A stretch of 26,693 nucleotides of DNA from Christensenella sp. UBA1259 (GTDB lineage: Bacteria > Bacillota > Clostridia > Christensenellales > Borkfalkiaceae). The notes beneath the pieces are model-generated. The model searched no databases and was not told the origin of the DNA. It saw only the letters and a program-made list of their open reading frames with translations. Below are positions 15,844-24,500 of the stretch, piece after piece (within the stretch, counting starts at the first letter, position 1; each line of letters starts with the position of its first letter). The stretch covers positions 6,507-33,199 of the forward strand of contig DBVR01000009.1 in assembly GCA_002308755.1 (NCBI GenBank), in the 5' to 3' direction. The translations under genes and the position numbers were made by a program.

Positions 15844-16551
15844 ATGAGAAAAAAAAGACGTATCGCGTTTATAACCAACGCCGTGATGCTGGCGGCGTTG
15901 TCGGCGGTGTTCGCGCTGTCGTTCACTACCTTTTCCGCCGTGCCCATATACGGCGGGGAAGAGATAAAGGCGATATACGGCGGCAACAGTACCGACGGGG
16001 TATCTCTTACTTTCAACGTGTACGAAAACAGGTCGGCTGTGGAAAGGATCGTGGATATTCTCGACGAGTATAACGCCAAAGCGACGTTTTTCGTGGGCGG
16101 GTGCTGGGCGGACGACAACAAGGAAACGCTTGATAAAATAATAAAAAGCGGGCACGAACTCGGCAATCACGGATATTTTCACAAAGACCACGCAAAATTA
16201 AGTTACGAAGACAACAGACAGGAAATATATCTGACGGGCGTCGTCGTGAACGCACTCTGCGGTTACCAACCGAAACTTTTCGCCCCGCCGTCGGGCAGTT
16301 TTTCGTACGACACGTTAAAGGCGGCGGACGATTTGGGCTACAAGGTAATAATGTGGACGAAGGATACTATCGACTGGCGGGATTCCGACGCGAAAAAGCT
16401 TGTAAAACGCGCCACGGATAACCTTAAAGGCGGGGACGTGATACTTATGCACCCCAAAGACCATACGGTAAAAGTCCTGCCCGAGATACTCGGTAAGATC
16501 GCCGAAAAGGGTTTTCGCGCCGTTACGGTCGGGGAGAATATAGGCGGATAA
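15844..16551 (+). CDS. ylxY: YlxY-type polysaccharide deacetylase-like protein
   Basis: This 235-residue exported or membrane-anchored protein (hydrophobic segment about 7-30 after RKKRR) has a NodB/CE4 fold: ATFFVGG, GHELGNHGYFH with H104, H109 and H113, APPSGSF, and LMHPKDH near the end. The first catalytic motif, normally TFDDG, reads T56-F57-N58-V59-Y60, so both the base Asp and the metal-binding Asp are replaced. That resembles the YlxY/PdaB sporulation-associated branch rather than true deacetylases, and enzymatic activity is doubtful. Position between pnp and an M16 peptidase is exactly that of B. subtilis ylxY. In that genus the family is linked to sporulation; this does not prove that the organism sporulates. 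Confidence 0.88.
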   Translation: MRKKRRIAFITNAVMLAALSAVFALSFTTFSAVPIYGGEEIKAIYGGNSTDGVSLTFNVYENRSAVERIVDILDEYNAKATFFVGGCWADDNKETLDKIIKSGHELGNHGYFHKDHAKLSYEDNRQEIYLTGVVVNALCGYQPKLFAPPSGSFSYDTLKAADDLGYKVIMWTKDTIDWRDSDAKKLVKRATDNLKGGDVILMHPKDHTVKVLPEILGKIAEKGFRAVTVGENIGG

Positions 16552-16564
16552 AAAGGGGAAAGAA

Positions 16565-17806
16565 ATGATATACACCAAAAGATTTAAAAACGGACTGCGC
16601 CTTATAGTTGCGGAAACGCCGGGGGCGTTTTCGGTGTCCTGCGGGGTGCTGGTAAAGACGGGGAGCGTCAACGAGACCGCCGAAGAGAACGGCATTTCGC
16701 ACTTTATAGAGCACACGGTTTTTAAGGGCACGGAAAAGCGCACGGCTTACGAGATATCGGACTTTGCCGACGGGATAGGCGCGCAGATAAACGCCTACAC
16801 CGCGAAAGAACTCACCTGTTACTATATGAAATCGACGGCGGAGCATCTTAAAGACTCCTTCGAACTGTTGTCGGATATTTTCTTTTCCGCCACCTTTTCG
16901 CGGAAAGATCTGGAACGGGAAAAGAGCGTTGTTATAGAAGAGATAAATATGACCGAAGATTCGCCCGAAGATATATGCTTAGACCTTTTATCTGAAAGTT
17001 ATTACGGGAAAGAAGGGCTGGGGAGGACTATTCTCGGCAGCAAGAAGAACGTACGGTCGTTTTGCCGAAGAGATATACTTGCTTATATGGACAAGTATTA
17101 CACGGCGGATAACGTCGTTATCTCGGTTGCGGGAAACGTTAAGGGTAAAGACGCCGAAAGGCTTTGCGAAGAGTATTTTGCCGACAGGTTCGTAAGGGAA
17201 AAGTCGGCAAGCCAGTGGGAAGGGATCGTTCCCGCCCCGAGACATTTAAACAAGGTAAAGAAGACGGAGCAATCGCATATAGGTATAAGCATGCCGTCGG
17301 TATCGCTTAACGACGAGCGCATAGACGCGCTTTCCATCGCCAACGTGATACTCGGCGGCGGTATGAGCAGCAGACTGTTTCAGCGTGTAAGGGAAGAACT
17401 GGGACTTTGCTACACCGTGTATTCCTACGTTTCGGCGTATAAAAGCGGCGGCGTGGCGGAAATATACGCGGGAGTCAACACCAAGAGCCGAGACCTTGCC
17501 GCGGAAGCTATATGCGACGCCCTTAAAAAGTTCAAAAAAGACGGCGTTACGGAACAGGAATTTCTGCGCGGCAAGGAACAGATAAAAAGCGCGTTCATAT
17601 TCGGGCAGGAAAGCAACTCCGCGCTTATGCAACTGTACGGCAGAAGGTTTCTCTTTACCGATAAAGCCGAAGACGTTACTTCGCGTATAGAAAAGATAAG
17701 CGGCGTTACCGAAAAACAGGTCGCGGCGGCGATAGAAGAGTTTTTCGATTTAAGTAAAGCGTCAACGGCGACGGTAGGACCGAAACGCACCCCCATCACG
17801 CTGTAA
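16565..17806 (+). CDS. mlpA: M16-family zinc protease (MlpA/YmxG)
   Basis: The 413-residue product has the pitrilysin/processing-peptidase inverted zinc motif H46-F47-I48-E49-H50, with the distal ligand E126 (SVVIEEINMTED) exactly 76 residues after H50. The C-terminal half holds the second M16 fold, including GGGMSSRLFQRVREELGLCY. It is a predicted cytosolic peptidase; the B. subtilis homologue MlpA/YmxG occupies the same place after ylxY. AAAGGGGAAAG precedes the ATG. It is the last gene of the unit, being closed by a strong terminator. The usual next gene in Bacillus, ymxH, is absent. Confidence 0.94.
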   Translation: MIYTKRFKNGLRLIVAETPGAFSVSCGVLVKTGSVNETAEENGISHFIEHTVFKGTEKRTAYEISDFADGIGAQINAYTAKELTCYYMKSTAEHLKDSFELLSDIFFSATFSRKDLEREKSVVIEEINMTEDSPEDICLDLLSESYYGKEGLGRTILGSKKNVRSFCRRDILAYMDKYYTADNVVISVAGNVKGKDAERLCEEYFADRFVREKSASQWEGIVPAPRHLNKVKKTEQSHIGISMPSVSLNDERIDALSIANVILGGGMSSRLFQRVREELGLCYTVYSYVSAYKSGGVAEIYAGVNTKSRDLAAEAICDALKKFKKDGVTEQEFLRGKEQIKSAFIFGQESNSALMQLYGRRFLFTDKAEDVTSRIEKISGVTEKQVAAAIEEFFDLSKASTATVGPKRTPITL

Positions 17807-17831
17807 AGCGCGTAAAACGAATATAAACGGT

Positions 17832-17864
17832 AAAAAGACTTTCTTTCGGGAAAGTCTTTTTTTT
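17832..17864 (+). terminator. Strong intrinsic terminator after mlpA
   Basis: A 12-bp stem (17832-17843 with 17850-17861) can be capped by an extra T-G pair and a TTCG tetraloop, and the transcript continues with eight T residues (17857-17864). The left arm begins with an A run, so it could also work on the minus strand. Confidence 0.95.
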
Positions 17865-17876
17865 GCGCACGCGCAA

Positions 17877-17882
17877 TATAAT
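17877..17882 (+). promoter_or_regulatory. -10 box directly before the solute-binding-like gene
   Basis: A perfect TATAAT lies five bases before the ATG at 17888. No credible -35 box is visible; the expected position falls inside the terminator. No Shine-Dalgarno is present, so any message from this box would be leaderless. Confidence 0.45.
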
Positions 17883-17887
17883 TTTGT

Positions 17888-18880
17888 ATGGCGTTAAGAA
17901 GAATAATACCTTTTATTTTAATTCTTTCGAGCGCGGTGTTCACGGCGTTTATAGGGCGTTACGGCATAGCGGCAGGGGGAATAGACCTTTCTCCCGCCGA
18001 ATACGTAGGGATAATAAAACTGTGGCATATAGATACCTTCGAAGGGGGAGTGGGCAGCAGAAAGCAGTTTCTTTTATCGGTTGCGGCGGCGTACGAAAAG
18101 GCGCATAAAGGCACTCTTATAATGGTGGTATCCCACACCGCGGACAGCGCGAAAACGGCGATGGAAGAAGGCGTTTTCCCCGATATGATATCCTACGGCG
18201 CGGGGGTAACCCTTCCCGAACTTTCGGAATTACCGACGTCGTCTTTCGGCGGCGGCAGAGTGGGGGAAAAGAACTACGCCGCCCCTTGGTGCAGGGGCGG
18301 GTACGTTATTATCGAAAACCCCGCGTATAAGGAAAGCAAGAAAAGAAAAGATCCCGAAGCGGTGTTTTCGGTAGGTCGGTTCAACGATTCGTTGACGGCG
18401 GGAGCACTCTGCGGCAACGTTTTTAACGGGATTGCCGAAAAAGCCCCGCTTGCCGCATATACCGAGTTCGTTTCGGGGCGGTGCAGGTTTTTATTCGGCA
18501 CGCAAAGGGATATACACAGACTTAAAGGAAGGGGTATGGATCATGCCGCGACGGTCATAGAAGAGTATAACGACCTTTACCAGTATATTTCGGTGTGCGC
18601 ACAAGAAAATAAACTTGCCGCGGCAAGGGAGTTTGCGGAGTTTTTATTGTCCGAAAATGTGCAGAAAAAACTTTCCGATATAGGTATGTTTTCCTGCTTT
18701 TACGACGTGGAATACGACGATATAACCCTTAAAGCCATGCAAAACGCAAAATTCGAGTACACGGTGTCGGCGTTTTCTTCCGAAGAGTTTATAGAAAGTC
18801 TTAAAGGACTGTCCGCTAATTTTTACGGGGGAGACGGCGGCGCGGTCATAAAAATTAAAAAATTGCTCACTTTATCTTGA
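17888..18880 (+). CDS. Putative secreted solute-binding-like protein
   Basis: The 330-residue product has an N-terminal hydrophobic segment (about 5-24) acting as signal or anchor, with no lipobox cysteine. The rest resembles family-1 extracellular solute-binding proteins: IIKLWHIDTFEGGVGSRKQFL at the first strand, AYEKAHKGTLIMVV, a PDMISYGAG segment like the usual PD(L/M)... block, AAPWCRGGYVI, and a late EFAEFLLSENVQKKLSDIGMFS helix seen in these proteins. No ABC permease or ATPase gene adjoins it, so a transport role is unproven; it may be a sensor or an orphan component. It lies between the mlpA terminator and the murB promoter. Family assignment is by eye. Confidence 0.6.
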   Translation: MALRRIIPFILILSSAVFTAFIGRYGIAAGGIDLSPAEYVGIIKLWHIDTFEGGVGSRKQFLLSVAAAYEKAHKGTLIMVVSHTADSAKTAMEEGVFPDMISYGAGVTLPELSELPTSSFGGGRVGEKNYAAPWCRGGYVIIENPAYKESKKRKDPEAVFSVGRFNDSLTAGALCGNVFNGIAEKAPLAAYTEFVSGRCRFLFGTQRDIHRLKGRGMDHAATVIEEYNDLYQYISVCAQENKLAAAREFAEFLLSENVQKKLSDIGMFSCFYDVEYDDITLKAMQNAKFEYTVSAFSSEEFIESLKGLSANFYGGDGGAVIKIKKLLTLS

Positions 18881-18905
18881 AAAAAGAATAAATATATAGT
18901 AAAAT
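18877..18905 (+). promoter_or_regulatory. Probable promoter of murB
   Basis: TTGAAA (18877-18882) overlaps the stop codon of the preceding gene and is 17 bases from TAAAAT (18900-18905). The predicted start near 18912 falls in the AGGAG (18911-18915) of murB, so the leader would be very short. TATAGT (18895-18900) is an alternative -10 box. Confidence 0.5.
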
Positions 18906-18919
18906 ATAAAAGGAGTTTT

Positions 18920-19816
18920 ATGGGCTTTACCGAACTTATCCGTTCTCTTCCAAACGTCCACTTCAAAGAAAATTACGATATAGGTCAGCATACCGGTCTT
19001 GCGGTAGGCGGCAAAGCGAAATATTTTATCGCGCCGGAAACGGTCAACACCGTGCAAAACGCCGTGCGGATAGCGCAAGAACACGGCGTAGAATTCAAAG
19101 CGATAGGCAACGGCACTAATCTTCTGGTTTCAGACTTCGGTTTCGACGGGCTTTTGATATCGTCTAAAAACCTTACCATGAAACTTCTGGATAAGGGAGA
19201 CGTTATCACGCTCGGCGGGGCGCAACTTTCGTCGTTTATAAGGTTTTCCGTGGGCAACGGCTTTACGGGTATGGAAGGGCTTTACGGTATTCCCGCTACG
19301 GTAGGCGGCGCGGTGTGTCAGAACGCGGGGGCTTTCGGCTATACCGTTTCCGACTATATTACCGAAGTCGTCGCGATACAAAACGGCGTGTTAAAGCGTT
19401 TCAATAAATCGGAGTGCGGGTTCGGTTACAGGGAAAGCGCGTTTTCTTCGGGCGGGAGTTTTATAGTTTCCGCAAGGTTCAAATTTCCGAAGAGAAAGAC
19501 GGCGGCAAAAAGGCAGGAGTATTACGCCTACCGTTTAATGCGGAACGGCGTTCAGCCGAGTGGGAGAAGCTGCGGTTCGGTTTTCAAAAACCCGAAAGGC
19601 GACTACGCGGCGCGGCTTATAGAAGGCGCGGGGATGAAAGGTTTCCGTATCGGCGGGGCTTTCGTTTCCGATATGCACGCGAACTTTATCCTAACCGACA
19701 AGGGCGCGTCCGCGAAAGACGTTTATTCGGTGATATCCGAAATAAAGAAAAGAGTTTACGAAAAATACGGCGTAACGCTCGACGAAGAAGTGGAGTTTTT
19801 AGGGGTTTTCAAATGA
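18920..19816 (+). CDS. murB: UDP-N-acetylenolpyruvoylglucosamine reductase
   Basis: MurB is the FAD enzyme that reduces UDP-GlcNAc-enolpyruvate to UDP-MurNAc, the second committed step of peptidoglycan synthesis in the cytosol. The 298-residue product has the FAD-domain signatures AVGGKAKYF, IGNGTNLLVSD and GLYGIPATVGGAVCQNAGA. It also has R171 in FGYRES, S220 in SCGSVFKNP (the proton-donor serine), RLIEGAGMKGFRIGGAFVS, and the terminal acidic pair before VEFLG that supplies the catalytic glutamate. AGGAG lies four bases before the ATG. Its stop overlaps the next start as ATGA. Confidence 0.97.
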   Translation: MGFTELIRSLPNVHFKENYDIGQHTGLAVGGKAKYFIAPETVNTVQNAVRIAQEHGVEFKAIGNGTNLLVSDFGFDGLLISSKNLTMKLLDKGDVITLGGAQLSSFIRFSVGNGFTGMEGLYGIPATVGGAVCQNAGAFGYTVSDYITEVVAIQNGVLKRFNKSECGFGYRESAFSSGGSFIVSARFKFPKRKTAAKRQEYYAYRLMRNGVQPSGRSCGSVFKNPKGDYAARLIEGAGMKGFRIGGAFVSDMHANFILTDKGASAKDVYSVISEIKKRVYEKYGVTLDEEVEFLGVFK

Positions 19817-20589
19817 TTTTAACTGCCGATTATCATACTCATACGGTATTTTCTCACGGCAAAGGCGAAATAAAAGATAACGCGTTAGCGGCAAAGAACA
19901 AAGGGCTTAAAGAACTCGGCATAACCGACCACGGTTTTGCGCACCCCGTTTTCGGGTTGAGTAAAAGGAAAATACCTAAAATGAAAGCCCTTTGCGAAGA
20001 AGCGCAAAAAGAGTACGGCGTTAAGATCCTTCTCGGGATAGAATCCAACGTAACGGGCGACGACGGTACGGTAGATCTGACCCCCGGATTTTACGACGGG
20101 TTCGACCTGTTTTTAGCGGGGTTTCACAAGTTCGTAAAGTTTAAGTTCGGCACGTTTTTCAGGCTTTTTACGCCGAATATGTTCACCGCGTACCTTAAAA
20201 AGGACAAGCCGTCGGAATCGCTTATAAAAGAGAACACGAAAACGTTTATCAACGTGATAGAGCGCAACCCCGTGGACGTTATAACGCACCTTAATTTTTT
20301 TTGTTTTACGGACGTTGCGGAAGTCGCAAAATGCGCGGCGGATAACGGCACGTACATAGAGTTAAACGCCAAAAAAACGCATTTTACCGACGAAGAACTT
20401 ACCGCCGTCGACAAAACGGGGGTAAGGTATATAATAAGTTCCGACGCGCACTCGCCGAAAAGAGTGGGAGAAATCTCGCTCGTGGAAGAACTACTTAAAA
20501 GGGTTGATATAGATAAAAGCAGGATAGACAATATCGACGGCAGGATCCCGTCTTTCAGGTTCGACGCCTATAAAAAGGGAAAGAGATGA
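19813..20589 (+). CDS. PHP-domain phosphoesterase
   Basis: The 258-residue protein is a stand-alone PHP hydrolase. Metal-ligand motifs are visible in order: ADYHTHT (H8, H10), GITDHGFAH, LGIESNV, AGFHKF, VITHLNFF and ISSDAHSPKRVGE. These enzymes hydrolyse phosphate esters such as histidinol phosphate or nucleotides, but the substrate cannot be read from sequence and no histidine genes adjoin. The start is the ATG overlapping the murB stop, because the first catalytic motif begins five residues later. Its stop overlaps whiA by four bases. A PHP gene between murB and rapZ-yvcK-whiA is a recurring clostridial arrangement; here rapZ and yvcK are missing. Confidence 0.9.
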   Translation: MILTADYHTHTVFSHGKGEIKDNALAAKNKGLKELGITDHGFAHPVFGLSKRKIPKMKALCEEAQKEYGVKILLGIESNVTGDDGTVDLTPGFYDGFDLFLAGFHKFVKFKFGTFFRLFTPNMFTAYLKKDKPSESLIKENTKTFINVIERNPVDVITHLNFFCFTDVAEVAKCAADNGTYIELNAKKTHFTDEELTAVDKTGVRYIISSDAHSPKRVGEISLVEELLKRVDIDKSRIDNIDGRIPSFRFDAYKKGKR

Positions 20590-21536
20590 ACTTCGGCGAA
20601 GAGATAAAAAACGAAATATTTTCGAAGACGCTGAAAGACCGTAAGGAGAAAACGGCGTTTCTTTCGGGGCTTATACGCGCGACGGGCGTGCTTTTCGAAG
20701 AAGACGAAAGGCTCGGGCTGTATTTTACCGTGGCGGGGGAAGACCGCGCTTTTACGGCGTCTTCGCTTCTCGAAAGGCTGTTCGGGTATCAGGTAAGGGA
20801 AATAGACGTCAAAGAAGATCGGCTTAACAGAAAGGACAGGTTCGAGATGGTTATATCGGGGGACGGTGCAAAAGAAGTGCTTTCTTCTCTCGGCATAATC
20901 TCGGTATCGGGCGGCGAAACGGCGGTGGAGTACGATTTTTACGGCAAAGCCGTAAACGACGCCGAAACTTTCAAAGCCTTTATCCGCGGGCTTTTCGCGG
21001 GGGTGGGCGGCTGTACCGTGCCCGACGGATCTTCCGAAAAGGGGACGGGGTATCACCTTGAAATGGTGTTTTCGCACGACGTAACGGCGGAAAACGTGTC
21101 TTCGAGACTGTCGGAATACGGTATAAACGGCAGAATAATACGGCGCAGGGACAATTTCGTGCTGTATTTTAAGAGCGCGGAAACGATAAAGGATCTACTC
21201 GCGTTTCTTGCGCTACCGAAATGCGTTCTTAAATTCACCGAAATAATGGTAATGAGAGAGTTCATAAACGACGTCAACCGCAAGAAAAACTGCGATCTCG
21301 GCAACGTTTCGCGGCAGGTCAGCGCGTCGATAAAGATAAACGAAGCGGTGGAGATACTGAAAGAGAAAGGTCTTTTCGACGGATTGAAAGCGGAACTTAA
21401 AGAAACGGCGGAAAAGAAGATCGCTTTTCCCGACGACAGTTACGGGGAACTCGCCGCAAAACTTAACGTCACCAAGAGTTGTTTGAATCACAGATTCAGG
21501 AAATTACAGGAACTCGCCGAAAAGGCGAAAGGATAA
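20586..21536 (+). CDS. whiA: WhiA-family DNA-binding protein
   Basis: WhiA is a Gram-positive regulator or nucleoid-associated protein, a sporulation transcription factor in Streptomyces and a division/chromosome-segregation factor in Bacillus. The 316-residue product has the LAGLIDADG-homing-endonuclease-like N-terminal domain (EEIKNEIF, FLSGLIRATG, FIRGLFAGVGG). It also has the conserved block NRKKNCDLGNVSRQVSASIKI and a C-terminal helix-turn-helix (about 283-310, YGELAAKLNVTKSCLNHR). Endonuclease catalytic residues are normally lost in WhiA. The ATG overlaps the PHP stop by four bases, and dnaE follows six bases downstream. Confidence 0.95.
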   Translation: MNFGEEIKNEIFSKTLKDRKEKTAFLSGLIRATGVLFEEDERLGLYFTVAGEDRAFTASSLLERLFGYQVREIDVKEDRLNRKDRFEMVISGDGAKEVLSSLGIISVSGGETAVEYDFYGKAVNDAETFKAFIRGLFAGVGGCTVPDGSSEKGTGYHLEMVFSHDVTAENVSSRLSEYGINGRIIRRRDNFVLYFKSAETIKDLLAFLALPKCVLKFTEIMVMREFINDVNRKKNCDLGNVSRQVSASIKINEAVEILKEKGLFDGLKAELKETAEKKIAFPDDSYGELAAKLNVTKSCLNHRFRKLQELAEKAKG

Positions 21537-21542
21537 AGGGTT

Positions 21543-24500
21543 ATGCCGCAATTCGTACATTTACATCTTCACACCGAATACAGTTTGTTGGACGGGCTGG
21601 CGACTATTCCGCTCGCCATAGAAAAGGCGGCGAAACTCGGTATGCCCGCAATCGCAATGACCGATCACGGCAATATGTACGGCGCGGTGGAGTTTTACGA
21701 CGCCTGCAACGCCTTCAACGGCACGGCGAAAGACAAGGGTTTAGCGCCGATAAAGCCTATTTTCGGCACGGAATTTTACGTCTGCGACGACCTTAACGTA
21801 AAGGCGAAAAGCGTAAATTCCGACGACGAGAGCGAAAGAAGACACCTTATACTTCTCGTAAAGAACGAGCAGGGGTACAGGAATATATCCATGCTTAACT
21901 CCATAGCGTTCCGCGACGGGTTTTACTATAAACCGAGAATAGACTTAAACACCCTTGAAAAATACAGCGAAGGGCTTATCTGTCTTTCGGCGTGCATAGC
22001 GGGGGATATACCGCAGGCGATACTTCACCGCAACTACGAAAAGGCGGAAGAACTGATAAGGCGCTTTAAGGGTGTGTTCGGCGAAGATTTTTATCTCGAA
22101 ATGCAAAATCACGGGCTTAAAGAAGAAGCCGAAGTCAATAAATACCTTAAAGTTTATTCGGAAAAGTACGGGGTAAAGACCGTGGTTACCAACGACGTTC
22201 ACTACGTCGAAAAAGAAGACGCGCTTCCGCACGACGTACTTTTGTGCGTGCAGACGGGCAGAAACTACAACGACCCCGCCCGTATGAAGTTTTCTTCCGA
22301 CGACTATTACCTTAAAAGTTACGAAGAAATGGCGGAACTTTTCCCCGACGACGTTTCGGCACTCGAAACGACGGTGGAGATAGCCGAAAAGTGTAATTTC
22401 GAGTTCACCTACGGACATTATATGTTCCCGAGATACGTTCCCGACACGGGTGAAGAACCGATAACGTTCATAAGGAAACTCGTGGATAAGGGAGTAAAGG
22501 AAAAGTACGGCGAAGAAACGCAGGAGATAAGAGACAGGATAGAAAACGAACTTTCCGTCATAGAAAAGCAAGGTTTCATAGAATACTTCCTTATAGTGTG
22601 GGACTACATACACGCCGCGCGGAATATGGGTATTTCAGTTGGACCGGGGCGCGGCAGCGGCGCGGGTTCTATCGTGGCGTATCTTATAGGGATAACCGAT
22701 ATAGATCCCATTAAGTACGAACTTTATTTCGAGAGATTTCTAAATACCGAAAGGGTGTCCGCGCCTGATTTCGACGTGGACTTCGAAGATTGCAGGCGCG
22801 AAGAAGTCATAGACTACGTCCGCAAAAAGTACGGCGACGACAGGGTTTGCAGAATAATCACTTTCGGCACGATGGCGGCGAAGAACGCCATAAAGGACGT
22901 CGGCAGGGTTTTGGGCGTTTCGTATTCCGAGTGCGACAGGATAACCAAGGCTATCCCCATGAAACAGACGAAACTCGGCAAAGACGTGGAGATAAAACGC
23001 CCGCATATCCTTCAAAAGGTATTCGGGTTCTACGAGCCCGACGCAAAGGAGAAAGAAAGCGGACTGACGACCGAGCATTTCGCCGTAAACGAACTCGTGG
23101 AGATGTACAACCTTAATTCCGACGTAAAGCGCGTCGTGGACATAGCCATGAGACTGGAAGACACGCCGAGACAGAGCAGTACCCACGCCTGCGGCGTTAT
23201 AATCGGGCACGACGTTTTAGATCGTCATATGCCGCTTTCCCGCAACGACGAAGACATAACCAGCCAGTACACGGGGGTACAACTCGAAAAGTTAGGGTTT
23301 CTGAAAATGGACTTTTTAGGACTTCGAAACCTTTCGGATATAAAAAACTGTATAGAATACGTCAAAGAAAACTACGGGGTAACGGTGGATTTTTCCGACG
23401 GGAAATACGACGACAAAAAGGTTTACGACCTTATTTCCGACGGCAATACCGACGCCATATTCCAGCTTGAATCCGCGGGGTTCAAAAAATTCCTGAAAGA
23501 CTTGAAACCGAACTGTCTCGAAGACATAATCGCGGCGGTGTCTCTGTACCGTCCCGGACCTATGGATTCTATCCCGAGATTCGTGCAGAACAAACACAAT
23601 CCCGACAAAATAACCTATCTTCACCCGCTGTTAAAGCCGATATTAGAGCAGACTTACGGCTGTATCGTGTATCAGGAACAGGTCATGAGAATAGTTCAGA
23701 CGCTTGCGGGCTACACCTTGGGAAGAGCCGATTCCATACGCCGTATGATGGGCAAAAAGAAAGTCAAGGAAATGGAAAAGGAAGAAAAGGTGTTCATAAA
23801 CGGCAAGGAAGAGACGGTCGACGGGCACGGCAAAGTTTCCCCAGCGGTGGACGGCTGTATAAAACGCGGCGTGCCGAAAGAAGTGGCGAAGAAGGTTTGG
23901 TCGGAGATGAAAGACTTCGCAAAATACGCCTTTAACAAGTCGCACGCGGCGGCGTATTCTGTCATTACCTATGAAACGGCGTACCTTAAAGCGCACTACG
24001 AACCGGAGTTTCTCACGGCATTTTTGAATAACCGTATCACCGACGCCGACGCCGTAAAACAATACACTTCTTACGCAAAGAGCGAAGGGATAGAAGTGTT
24101 GCCGCCCGATATCAACGAGTCCGACGGGGCGTTCAGGGTGAAAAACGGCAAGATACGGTATGGGCTCGCGGCGGTGAAAAACGTCGGCATGGGCACGATA
24201 GAGCAGATAACCGCCGAAAGAAAGGAAGGCGGAAAGTTTATTTCCTTCGAAGATTTTATCGACAGATGCGCACGTTACAATATGAACAAGCGTATGCTGG
24301 AAAATCTTATTTACGCGGGGGCGTTCGACTGTTTTAAGAAACGCCGTTCGCAACTCGTGGCGGTGTACGCGGAACTGCTGGACCGTGCGGTGGACAGGCA
24401 CAGAAACGCCGGCGGCGCGCAGGTTTCGCTGTTTGAAACCTTCCTTAAAGACGACGACAAACTTTCGGTAAAGTACCCCGATATAGACGAATACGACTCG

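Noticed and set aside
19414..19812. An upstream extension of the PHP protein by 133 residues inside murB
   Set aside because: It lies wholly within murB in another frame, is extremely Arg-rich as an out-of-frame translation would be, and the PHP catalytic motif starts right after the ATG at 19813.
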